NCBI GenBank assembly: GCA_022828595.1
Contig: JAKGHH010000002.1
Span: 45,726,222-45,790,221 of the forward strand
Length of the DNA: 64,000 nt
DNA from: Nelumbo lutea
Taxonomy: Eukaryota; Streptophyta; Magnoliopsida; Proteales; Nelumbonaceae
Direction of reading: 5' to 3'
Made by a program: the position numbers and the translations under genes. Every line of letters starts with the position of its first letter. Position 1 is the first letter of the stretch. Under the pieces are notes generated by a model. It was not told the DNA's origin. It was given only the letters and a program-made list of their open reading frames with translations, and did not search any database. Below, in pieces: positions 36,203 through 46,466 of this stretch.

Positions 36203-36495
36203 TAGGGATAACAATTTTCTCCATCCCCAACGGAGACCTGACTTCCCTGACCCCATGGGGTCGAGAACTTGGGGATGGGGATTGCTTTGGCGGGGTGGGG
36301 ATAGGGAAGGGGATTAATAGGGATTCCCGATTGGGGTTGGAGGATTCGGGTCCCCACGGGGAACCCATCTCCATTGGGGATCAAGGATGGAGGACAACTT
36401 TTATCCCCAACAGGAATCGGGGACAAGAATGGGGATTAGTTTTAGAATTGGGATTGGAGGCAGGAAATATAATCCTCGCCTCGTTGTCATTCCTA
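36203..36495. mobile_element. GGGGAT-rich MITE-like element
   Basis: TAGGGATAACAAT on the left is inverted as GTTGTCATTCCTA on the right. The interior is dominated by GGGGATTGGGGATGGGG-type strings in both orientations. The flanks do not match, so the boundaries are provisional. The open frames here on both strands reflect low complexity, not genes. Confidence 0.55.
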
Positions 36496-36516
36496 GCTCA
36501 AAGCCTCAAACCCTAA

Positions 36517-36597
36517 GGCTATGTTTGGTTTGAAGGAAAATGTAGCTAGGGAAAGGAAGGGAAATGTAGGGAAACACAGCCTAAACCAAACACAACC
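36517..36597. mobile_element. 81-bp PIF/Harbinger-type MITE
   Basis: GGCTATGTTTGGTTT and its inverse AAACCAAACACAACC bound the element. The exact 3-bp duplication TAA (36514-36516, 36598-36600) fits the TWA target preference of this superfamily. Confidence 0.7.
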
Positions 36598-36804
36598 TAA
36601 AGTTAATCCAAACACAACTTAAATTATTAATGATTTTTCAAACTGAGGTTATTATTAATGCTGTAATCCAAAGGGGTATTTGCTAATGAAATTTGTTTTG
36701 CTTTCAAAACTAAAACTAACTACATCATCAACAAAAAATGTGATTGGTTTTGCTTTTAAACTAAAAAGTAAGAATAACTACAATATCAACAAAAAAAATA
36801 TAGT

Positions 36805-37230
36805 GTATGTCTGGCATCGATGGTGTTGCTCCATAAAATGGTGATACATCAGCGCCATGTTGAAAACAATGGTGCTCCAAGAAACGTCAATTTATTTGGA
36901 ACCGTTTTTCCATAAAAATGGTGCTCTAAGCGCCTTGAAAATCGAGAAGGCATGCTTTGGAGCAATGATAAAATTGGCATTTTTTTCAAATTGTAGCTCG
37001 TTGCTCCCAACAAAGATGTGATAGTGACGTGGACTTCCTATAATGGGTACTAGTGCTGAAAACAAACATGGAGCACTGGTACCAAACAGAAAGTGTTTTG
37101 TTGCTCCAGTAAACATCTTACCTAGCAGCAGTGTTTCCAAACAGAAAAAAAAATACATCGTTTCAGATACTTCCAATCCACACATCAGCAACATCATTTT
37201 TTGAGAAAATGGTGTTGTATCTGCTGGGAA
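36805..37230. repeat. dispersed repeat, copy 1 of 2
   Basis: It shares an extended, same-orientation match with 55313-55750: motifs GGTGCTCTAAG or GGTGTTTTAAG, TTGGAGCAA, TAGCTCRTTGCT, GGTACCAAACAGAAA and TACTCCA/TGCTCCA with AAACATNTTACCTA recur in order. The minus-strand open frames of the two copies are similar only because of this. It is probably a non-autonomous DNA element. Confidence 0.75.
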
Positions 37231-38280
37231 ATGGAGTCACCGTAACTTTGGAGGAGAAGTTTTGAGGTGCGTCTGAAGACACTGTCTATAGAACGTTATT
37301 TGCCCCCACTCAGTTTCATTGAGTTTGTTGTTGGATTATAGGCAAATCTGTTCTCAGGATACAACAAAACCTTGGGTGAAAATCTACAACCAACAAAGTT
37401 GAAGAACCTCCGAAAAAATCTTATGTGAGACTGCAGCAAACCAGACTAAGAAAGAGAGAGAAAGTGGATTTCGAAAATGTGTGTTTTGAAGTCTGATTCA
37501 TGCTCCTTAAATAGTTTATGGAGAGGTATGAAGAAAATATAGGTGTGTTTTTGAAATTAACAGTTAATGACTGTTAACTTTGAATTATGCCTCTTGATCA
37601 CACCCGATTGAGTCGTAACCGTTGATCTCATCAACGGTCAGCATCGCATCAAAACCAAAGCAGCCATTCGCGAGCCACACGGGTGCACACGAGCAAAATG
37701 GGCCTCTAAAGTGCCTCATTGTGCCGCAAACACACGTGTGCACACGTTGCGCGGTATCAAACCACCATACTCTCCTCTATTATTTCTAAGGAGTGTAAAT
37801 CAACTCCTATTAAAATACTGAAAACAAAGCTTATAATTTTCCAATGTGGGACAAGTTTAAAACTGGGTTTTGTAAGAGAAAAAGTTATTTTTCCAAACAA
37901 GTGTGCAGGTGCAATTTCTCATGTAATTGACCAATCAAAACCATTGGATTTAATTTCTTATGAGATTAATCCAACAGTATCTGCAACATCGATGTCAAAT
38001 ATATCCATAATCTCTTGCTACTATGGCAATTGCTTTTGTTTCGGTTTAAACATGATAGCAAAGACCTGGTATCTAAAAAAATATGTAACCAATCAATCTT
38101 TATCATAAACTTGTTAAGCAATCTAGTCGAATTATCAAATTTTATGGGTGGGTTTTGATTGATCGAAACTCAAAGCTCTTCTTGTGTTATGTCTTTCCAG
38201 CATCATAACATTTTCATTGCAGAATAAAATTTATTAATGTGGTTTTAAATTTGTGTTTAAACCTGACCAGACAAGATGGT
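37231..38280. other. LTR-like but unpaired sequence, no gene
   Basis: Leader-like stretches (GAAGAACCTCCG near 37400; CCAATGTGGGACAAG near 37840) suggest an old retrotransposon LTR or a gene flank. No second copy, primer site or coding domain is in the window. The open frame 37719-38108 matches no family known to me. Confidence 0.3.
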
Positions 38281-38640
38281 ATTAAGATTGGATCTGCTCC
38301 TTAAAGAGCGTGTTTCACACCAATCTCACAACACGTATTGACTGCACATTTGAAGAATTGGGATCTGCTCCTCACAGAATGCACCTTACACCAATCTCAC
38401 AGCCACATCCCACTCTATATTGAAAACATCCCCTGTGAATAATAAGTACAAGTAAAGGAGATGTTCCTGATGTAAGGCCAAAACATGCTGTAAAGTCAGT
38501 GTGAGGCGCACTCCGTGAGAAATAGATCTCCTTATGAATTAAAAATTTATAAATACGAAATGTTTCATGTGCACGGCAAAAACATATTGTAAAATCGGTG
38601 CAAGACGTGCTCTGGGAGGAGAAGATCTGAATTTAATGGT
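38281..38640. repeat. four-unit foldback (two units per arm)
   Basis: A unit of about 43 bp reading GGATCTGCTCCT...CACACCAATCTCACA occurs twice forward (38290, 38361) and twice inverted (about 38491-38533 and 38590-38632, read as GTAAAATCGGTG...GGAGGAGAAGATCT). The arms can pair over about 150 bp. No target duplication was identified. Confidence 0.75.
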
Positions 38641-38667
38641 ATCGGACTGAAACATTTAAATACTTTA

Positions 38668-38772
38668 GGCTTAGTTTGGTAAAAGCATAAATACAGTGCA
38701 AATACATACAAAATAAAACAAAATATAAGGTTTTGCACTTTATTTATATTTGTACTCCTACCAAACTGAGCC
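38668..38772. mobile_element. 105-bp PIF/Harbinger-type MITE
   Basis: The inverted ends GGCTTAGTTTGGTA and TACCAAACTGAGCC have one mismatch. The exact target duplication TTA (38665-38667, 38773-38775) is present. Confidence 0.8.
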
Positions 38773-39439
38773 TTAATTATTTTATTCTCCTTTACTTAGA
38801 CTGTATTATAATGTACTTCTCTCTCCATCACTCCATTTGTGGCTAATTTAGACGTTCAGAATATCATCCTTTTCAGAATGTCGATTCGGATTCCAATCAC
38901 ATGGTTTGCAGGTTGTTTTATTAAGCATAAATATATGACCTTGATGAAACATTTCCAAATTTACTTAAAAATAATAAAACAAGCAGCATATGTCTGGATC
39001 CAAGTACAACAGAATTGAGCGGATCTTGATGGGATAGGAGTAAAGTGAGGCACAATAGTTGAATTTGAACGAAATCTTTCTGGTTGCAAGGAACGAATGA
39101 CAAAAATAGCAGATCTCATTGATAACTTTGGTCAGTTTCCTATTGAGAATTGGGTGGGGGAGAATACGGTTGCCGGACTGATCTGATCTCGTATGCCTGA
39201 AGAAGTGGACAGAGGGTGGATTTGACCTTAACTGTGCCGAGTATCTGGTTATTGGAACCTAATTTGTCAAATAAATATAAGTCTCGACTAGCTCAAACCA
39301 AATACAAGTTGAACCTACAAAGGGGTTCACACATACCCGACCCCGTGATAAACCCTAGGCCGTTATGGAGCCGTGGTTCACTAAATCCAGGACTGAATAT
39401 AGATTGCACATGAAACTTTAAGTGACACGCCTGACCAGG
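38773..39439. other. no gene seen; 5' flank of element 2
   Basis: The 5' part of the first LTR of element 2 should lie here if it were complete, but the sequence before about 39464 does not resemble the second LTR. It has been lost, replaced or strongly diverged. Confidence 0.4.
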
Positions 39440-39463
39440 TGTCACGTCAGTTAAGTGAGATGC

Positions 39464-39956
39464 AAACTCGGAGCTAATGAGCCGAAGTGCTGCATAACCA
39501 ACTCCAAAGGCTTCCCCAACAGATTCCAAATATCTTGAGGTCACGATGAGCCAACAGTTCTCGGATTTCCCGAGATCACGATAAGAACTCATCTTGGTTC
39601 TGCCTGAATCGAAGGTAGACGATAAACTTTATCAACGTACTGCTCTCCTTGAAAAACAAAACCAACCTTATCTCAACAGCCTAGAGAACCCGAGCTCTTC
39701 CGTAAGGCCCGCGACTACTCCAGTATATAAAGACTCAAAATCTCAAGGCAAAGGTATGCATGATTATTCTACTCACTAGCTCTCAAGCATTCAGGTTGCA
39801 TTTACAACATAAGTACTAACTTAAGCATTGGAGCGACCTCACTTGGTTAACTACCCCGGGTTCTCTAATACAGTGTTTTACAAATCGATCTAGCTCGCTA
39901 CACATTTGGAGTTCGGATCGCCCTCCAGCTAGGAGTAGCTAGATCGCGCACCAACA
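39464..39956 (+). repeat. 5' LTR of element 2, truncated
   Basis: From AGCTAATGAGC at about 39467 to the end CAACA at 39956 it follows the 3' LTR closely, including the TATA box (GTATATAAAG near 39722) and the tail GTAGCTAGATCGCGCACC. About 190 bp of its 5' part is missing compared with the 699-bp 3' LTR. Confidence 0.85.
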
Positions 39957-39957
39957 A

Positions 39958-39976
39958 TTGGTGCCATCTGTGGGAA
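39958..39976 (+). other. primer-binding site of element 2
   Basis: TTGGTGCCATCTGTGGGAA follows the LTR end directly. It matches the position and 3' part of the site in element 1 (2990-3009). The primer tRNA was not identified. Confidence 0.7.
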
Positions 39977-40031
39977 TTGATCGAAAGGTCATCCCTATCT
40001 CTTTGTAGTTGCAAGCTTAATCTCAACCTCA

Positions 40032-41942
40032 ATGGCATCCTCCAGCCACACTGGGAAAAGTGTCAAGATGAACGTCACCAAGGGGCAAGCTTAGCAGTCA
40101 ACCTTCCCCCAAGCTCCTACGGTGTGCATCGACCAATTCACCATTCCGCTCACACCGTTTGGAGTCCCATCACTGTCAGCACCACCGAGCACCACACAAG
40201 TGAGCGTCCGACTTCCCCCAGTGGTAGGCGTAACTTCTTCTGAGCCATCCGTGGTTCCCTCGAAATCGAGCATTTCCAGTTTCAAGACCTCGTTCAGTGC
40301 ATCCGGTCTATTCAGATATAGATGCAACTAGTCCAAGAGTTACAGCAATACCAACAGTTATTTCTACCAGTAGTATCAACAACAATTCCCTTCACTACAG
40401 CCAAACCAGCAGTCGGTTCCACCTCGGCACCCAGGGCCCCATCAGGGCCAGAACCCAAATTGGCTTGGAACTAACCAGAACATCAGTCGATCTCCCCATC
40501 GGGGTGAAGAGACCTCACAAGTACCGATTCCTCTCAGGAGTCAGGTCTCGCCTCGTGGGAGGAGAGATGGTCAGCACACTCCTCCAGTCTCGCAAGGAAA
40601 TCTTAGAAATAGGTACGGGGATAGTCAGCCCAATCCACCTCGGTACTCACAGCAAGAGAATGACAGCTCGCGAGCAGATAACCAGTTTGGGGTTCGAGGT
40701 GCGAACTTGAGACAAGGCCTCTTTGTCCCTCGTGATCGCCAACCCCAGAATCCCAGAAAGAACTAGGATCTACCTCGCGACAGGGCCGAAATACCAGAAC
40801 AAACTGAAGTCAGCAGCACCAACGTTGACTCAGTGAAGAAGCAGCAGCGACGATGTCACAAAACATGCCGCTCCTCGGTCAGGAAAAGCCTGCCAGCGAA
40901 GCCAGGCCAGTGAGAAGAGCAAACCAAAGGAAAGAAAGAAGCGAGCTCGGTGGCTACAAAGACCGTGCCTCCACTACTTTGCCGGTCATCCCCTCCGTCT
41001 CCCGAGCTCTTGGTAACTCCAATGTGAAAGGACTTCAAGATGCCCCCATTAGACAAGTATGACGGGTTGTCCGACCCCAATGACCATGTGGACTCTTTCC
41101 AGTATCAGATGCACCTAGCTAGGGTTTATGAGTCTTGCATGTGTGTGGCCTTCTCTACTACGTCCAAGGGGGTAATCCGAACTTGGTACCAAAATCTCTC
41201 GCCGGGCTCCATCAAAAGCTGGTCCCAGTTCGCCAACTTGTTCACTGCACACTTCATTACTAGAAAGAAGTGTCCAAAGTCGCAAGAAAGCCTTATCAAT
41301 GTGGTTTAGAAGGAAGGAGAATTGATCAGAAGCTATACCAAGCGCTTCAACGACCCTTGCCTGCAGATACCGGACCTCGACCCAGCGGCAAGACTCACAG
41401 TAACAAAGAAAAGAATCATCCACAAGGAGTTTAAGTGGCATGTGGTAGCTAACAAATCAAAGGACATCACCAAATTCCTTAAGTTAGCAGATCAGTTCAT
41501 CGGTACCGTGGAGGAGATCAATCAGAAGATCGACAACCCACCACCAGAAAATAGGAAGAGAGAGAATGAAGGAATGAGCAATGGTGAATAGAAAAGGAAG
41601 AAAAGCAAGTCCTTGAGCAGGGGAAGCTCGTCCCCCTCGCGAACTCGCAAATCAGGTCGGCGCTCCAAGACCCCACCTGTGCAGAGAACGAGCTACACAC
41701 CTTTGAACGCTAAGAGAGGAGAGATCCTAATGGCCATTAAGGACTCCTTTGTCAAATGGCTTCCCAGGCTAAGGGGAGACCCAGCAACAAGAAACTCAAA
41801 CATTTATTGCCATTTTCACCGAGATCACGGACATAACACAAAGAATTGCAGGAATCTCCACGATGAGATTGAAGAACTTATCCGATGCGGATACCTAAAA
41901 AACTTCATCTTGCGAGAAGAGAGGGGACAAACCGATCGGTAG
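40032..41942 (+). pseudogene. gag of element 2, frame-broken
   Basis: It starts at ATG 40032 (MASSSHTGKS), with a stop soon after and a shifted Pro/Ser-rich stretch (40122-40330). The capsid-like gag domain is in pieces: DKYDGLSDPNDHVDSFQYQ and IRTWYQNLSPGSI (41040-41309), then IRSYTKRFNDPCLQI and KEFKWHVVANK (41322-41591). A Lys/Arg-rich tail and the knuckle-like CHFHRDHGHNTKNC motif (about 41808-41850) follow. At least four breaks separate these parts. The product would form the particle shell in an intact element. Confidence 0.85.
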
Positions 41943-42014
41943 ATAGATCGACAGGGGGATCAGAGGAGGAATGGCCCCGATGTCAGTAGGCAGAATGAGC
42001 AACCACCGTGATAG

Positions 42015-42679
42015 TTGCTAGAGGAAAGACCAATCTGCGAGGTAATTAACATGATTATCGGCGGGTCCATCATCGCTGGATGTACATCAGTAGCCGGGAA
42101 GACCTCTGTCCGCGAGCTAGAGAACAAGAGAAAAACTTGCCAAAGCGACCTCGGCTTGAAGAATCGATATCCTTCACTGACGACGATGCACGTGGGATCC
42201 AATACCCTCACGATGAAGCCCTAGTAGTGAAGCTACGAATTAATGACTTCAAGGTAAAGCGCATCCTGGTAGACTCAGGTAGCTCAGCATATATACTCTT
42301 CAAGGAGACTTTCAAAAAATTACAATTACATCCGAGCGACCTGAGATCGGCAAATACTCCTTTGGTAGGGTTCAGCAGCGAGGAGGTCAAACCTCTTGGT
42401 CGAGTCACAATACCCATGGAAGTCGGCATGTGGCCAAGCATCGTGCAATTTGAGCACACGTTCCTGGTAGTCGCGACTCCCTCCCCTTACAATGCCATAG
42501 TAGGTCGGCCCATCACACACATTCTACGTGCGATAGTATCCACCTATTATTTGGTGATGAAGTTCCAAACTGATTACGGGGTGGAAGTCGTGCGAGGTGA
42601 CAAGCTCGAATCGCACAAGTGCTACGTGGCTGTTCTTAAAGGAAAAGTGAAGCTAGCAAAGGATGTCGAGCTCGAGTGA
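42015..42679 (+). pseudogene. aspartic protease region of element 2
   Basis: It has ILVDSGSSAYILF with the catalytic DSG at about 42272-42280, then VGFSSEEVKPLG and ATPSPYNAIVGRP. The stretch 42080-42679 is open for 199 codons and is preceded by a separate frame carrying ICEVINMIIGGSIIAGCTS. The conserved motifs look sound, but the upstream shift and downstream stop isolate the domain from gag and RT. Confidence 0.85.
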
Positions 42680-42781
42680 CCAGCGGAGTATACCGATGAG
42701 CGAGCTGCCCCGATAGAGGAGATGGTCCACATACCGGTCTCTGTTGACGAATCGGCCAAGACTCTCTAGATCGGTGCCTCA

Positions 42782-44087
42782 ATGAACGAAGCACTCCTCT
42801 CCCAACTAGTAAGTTTTCTACTTGAAAATTTAGATGTTTTTGCTTGGTCCGCGGCCGAAATGCCTGGAATTGATTCAAAAATTATCTCACAAACTGAATA
42901 TCGACCCTTTAGTCAAACCAATAAGGCAAAAGAAGCTCAACCTTGCCCCAGAACGTTGGAAGGTAGTCGATGAAGAGGTTGGGAAGCTCCTCGCAGCAGA
43001 CTTCATCAGGGAAGTCCATTACTCGAGCTAGGTGGCTAACCCAGTTCTGGTGAAAAAAGCCAATGGCAAGTGGCGCATATGCGTCGATTACACCGACTTG
43101 AATAGAGCCTACTCAAAAGATTGCTTCCCACTACCCAAGATTGACTGCCTAGTGGACGCGACCTTAGGGCATAAATTGTTGAGCTTCCAGAACGCCTATT
43201 CTGGTTACAACCAGATTAGGATGGATCCTGCTGAAGAAGAGAATACCACCTTCATAACTGAGCTCGGGTTATCCTATTACAAGGTCATGCCCTTTGGATT
43301 AAAAAATGCTAGGGCAACCTTTCAGCGCCTTGTAAATAAGATTTTTGAACCGTTAATCGACAATAAAATAGAGTGTTATGTTGATGACATGGTCGTGAAG
43401 ACCCAACTTTTGGATTTTTTGTTTAATGATTTAAAGAGTATTTTTCAAATTTTACGAAAATATAACATGAAACTAAATCCAAATAAGTGCGTCTTCGGGG
43501 TCACTTCGGGTAAATTTTTAGGCTATATAGTCAACCAACGTGGCATCGAGGCCAACCCGAATAAACTAAAAGTCATTATAGATATGAGACCACCCCGAAA
43601 AATAAAAGAGGTTAAGAGGCTGACTGGTCGGATAGCTGCCTTGAGCCGCTTCGTGTCCAAGTCAGCAGATAGATGCTTACCATTTTTTAAAGCAATAAAA
43701 AAGAGTAAGGACTTCGAATGGACTGAAGAATGTGAACTCGCATTTGACAAGCTGAAAAGATACTTAGGTACCACCCCAGTTTTAACTCAACCTGAAGAAG
43801 GGGATGTGTTAAAGCTATACCTTTTTGTGAGCGACTAGGTGGTTAGCAAAAATTTGCAGAATACAGAAACCAGGTATTTGGAGATCGAGAAATTATCATA
43901 CGCACAAATCATAGCAGCCCGAAAGCTTCGCCCGTATTTCCAGGCCCACACTATCGTCGTTCTCACCAACAAACCCCTGAGGCAGATTCTACTAAAACCC
44001 GAGGTGTCTGGGAGATTGACGAAGTGGTCCATCGAACTGAGTGAATACGATATCCAGTATGAGCCTCGGCTAGCAATTAAAGCTTAG
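42782..44087 (+). pseudogene. reverse transcriptase and first RNase H of element 2
   Basis: The RT entry (LNLAPERWKVVDEEVGKLL) lies after a frameshift near 42890. A stop at about 43030 precedes NPVLVKKANGKWRICVDYTD, PLPKIDCLVD, VMPFGLKNARATFQRL and the catalytic YVDDMVVKT (about 43377-43403), all intact in the 268-codon frame 43032-43838. A further stop leads to the RNase H part (KNLQNTETRYLEIEKLSYA, TDK-like VVLTNKPLRQIL, LTKWSIELSEYDIQYEPR). In an intact element this makes the DNA copy. Confidence 0.9.
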
Positions 44088-44209
44088 GTCTTGGCCGATT
44101 TTGTAGCAGAATGCACGTTCCGCACAATGACCCCCAATCTGTCAATCATACGACGAGAGCTTCAACCAGTGTGGCGCCGGTCCTAGTTAGAGAGGAACCG
44201 ACCTGGGAT

Positions 44210-44640
44210 GAGGAGCCTTGGATTCTCCACGTCGACGGCTCATCCAACTAGCAGGGAAGTGGTGCATGACTGATACTGTATGATACAAGCGAGATGGAGC
44301 TGGAATATGCTCCTCGATTTGGATTTGAGGCATCAAACAACGAGGCAGAATACAAAGCATTAGTCGCCAGGTTAACCTTCACAAGGGAAATGAAGGCAAA
44401 GCACCTCATTGTATGCAACGACTCACAACTAGTGGTTAACCAAGTCATTGGTGAGTACAAAGCCCATGACCCCACTATAGAAGCTTACTTGGCCAAAGTC
44501 AGAGAGATCCTGCGCAGCTTCATCTCCTACTTCATCAGATAGATTCAGAGGTCCGGGAATGCTGAGGCCGATGCCTTGTCACGACTAGCTAGCACGAGCA
44601 GCAACACCATGCAAATTGACCCGCTCATGAGTTATCTGCT
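44210..44640 (+). pseudogene. second (archaeal-type) RNase H domain of element 2
   Basis: ILHVDGSSN (about 44221-44250) carries the first acidic residue, followed by NNEAEYKALVARL (second acidic) and IVCNDSQLVVNQV (third acidic), ending RSGNAEADALSRLAS. This additional RNase H between RT and integrase is a known trait of the Tat lineage. Stops at about 44250 and 44540 break it. Confidence 0.8.
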
Positions 44641-44689
44641 CCACAGGACCCAACCTACAGAACGTAACGCAGCCCGAAGGGTAGAGCGC

Positions 44690-45960
44690 CAGTCAGCTCA
44701 ATACATCCTTATAAACGGACATTTATACAGAAGGTCTTTTATGCTCCCTTACCTGCGCTACTTGCGACCCTTAGAAGTTGAGCATGTACTCTGCGACACC
44801 CATAAAGGCTTGTGCAGCAGACACTTGGGGGGCAAAGCTCTCGCATAGGAGGTGTTAAGGCAAGGCTATTATTGTCCCACGATGAAGGCGGATGCACTCG
44901 AGCTCATAAAAAAATGTGACTGGTGCCAGAGGCATTCCAACATTCATCATCGACCTGCTGCTGATTTGAAATACATCACTAGCTCGTGGCCCTTCACGCA
45001 GTGGGGAATCGGCATCCTTGGTCCTTTCCTCCTAGCAACAGGGCAGAGGAGGTTCTTGGTTGTAGCAGTAGGTTACTTTACGAAGTGGGTGGAAGTCGAA
45101 TCCTTGGTATCGATCACAGCCTACAACATACAAAACTTTTTCTAGAAAAGCATAGTATGTCACATTAGCACCAACAATGAGAGACAGTTTGAAGATATTA
45201 AGTTTCAAAATTGCTGTACCAAAATGGGGATTCAACAGAATTTTACCTCGATGGCATGCCCCTAGGCAAACGGGCAAGCAGAAGTAACTAACATAGCGAT
45301 ACTTTGGGGATTGAAAGCTCGCTTACCTCGAGCCAAGGGGTTGTGGGTAGACGAACTGCCCAGTGTCCTTTAAGCCTACTGAACTACTATTAAGATCGCC
45401 ACAGGTGAAACCCCTTTCAACCTCACGTATGGAAAAGAAGCGATGATCCTGACAGAAATCGATGTACCCACATTACGATTGGAGGCCTACGATAAGGAGG
45501 TGAATGATGACGAGCTCCGTACCAACCTAGACCTGATAGAGAAGGTATGAGACCTGGCTGACATTTGGACTGCAGCTTACCAACAAAGAGTAGCTCGGTA
45601 CTATAACGCCTGGGTCAGAAAATGACACTTCCACGTCGGCGACTTGGTTCTTCAGAAGGTTATGGTACCTGAGCTTGGCGTTGGTAAGCTCAGACCAAAT
45701 TGGGAAGGTCCATACTGAGTAAAACGAGTATTTGGGGAAGGCACGTATGAGCTCAAAACTTTAGAAGGGAAGTAGGTACCACGAGCCTGGAATATTGATA
45801 ACCTAAGAAGGTACTACTCAAGAACTTGCAACCCAAAGGCAAAATTTCCTCAAGTCTATGTGACCATCGAACTTGTCGAAAAAGATGACGGACTAGAGAG
45901 AGGACTGCGAGTCACTCCTAGAATCGTAAGGGGGAGCTGACAGAAGAACTTGGCACTACA
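44690..45960 (+). pseudogene. integrase of element 2, catalytic acids replaced
   Basis: The zinc-binding HHCC region is clear (HKGLCSRHLG, then CDWCQRH, 44800-44940). The core follows, but the first catalytic Asp is Gly (TQWGIGILGPF, near 45010) and the second is Asn (TNNERQF, near 45175). Stops also occur near 45144 and 45265. The C-terminal part (LTYGKEAMILTEIDVPT, ARYYNA-like VARYYNAWVRK, GDLVLQKV) extends to about 45940. This copy cannot integrate. Confidence 0.85.
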
Positions 45961-46000
45961 ACAAGTCCTAGTTGCCTCTTCGACATAGGCACACGAGTCT

Positions 46001-46290
46001 TAGTCACCTATGAGGCATAGACAGCTCGGGTGCAAACCCTACGGTGTCTAATTCACCTCGGCGCACAACAACGTAAGGTTAATCCCACATGGAGCTGAGC
46101 TCGTTAGCTCGACACTTAGGGATAACCAACACTTAGGCAAATAAGTGACCCAGGCATATACAGTTCGGGTATGTACCCTACAGTATCTAATCATCCTGGC
46201 ATGCAGCTACAATTATATCATTCCAACTAGCGTCAAGCTCACCAGCTCGGCAGCAACCTATACTTAGGAAATGTTCACTCCTATTTGGCT
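46001..46290 (+). repeat. two-unit tandem repeat after integrase, 140-bp period
   Basis: GCATAGACAGCTCGGGT at 46014 recurs as GCATATACAGTTCGGGT at 46154. Similar strings follow in both units: CCCTACGGTGTCTAAT/CCCTACAGTATCTAAT, and the ACTTAGG end. Tandem arrays in this non-coding zone are known for several Tat/Ogre-type elements. Confidence 0.75.
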
Positions 46291-46466
46291 TAGTTCGCCA
46301 ACTCGGGAGTAATCTATACTTAGAAAAAAAATTTTGCACAAAGATTGCCAAAACACTTATATTTAATTGATGTAGAACTTCGAGTACAAAAAAAAAACTA
46401 CTATAACCGAGCTCGGAGGCTCGGGATGTACATTGTATGTAAGGAGGTCCAAGAAAAGAGGCACGA

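Noticed and set aside
36181..36516. 111-codon frame, with others on the opposite strand
   Set aside because: Low-complexity GGGGAT DNA is open in several frames; no domain is present and inverted ends mark it as an element.
37719..38108. 129-codon plus-strand frame
   Set aside because: No domain recognised; it lies in LTR-like sequence.
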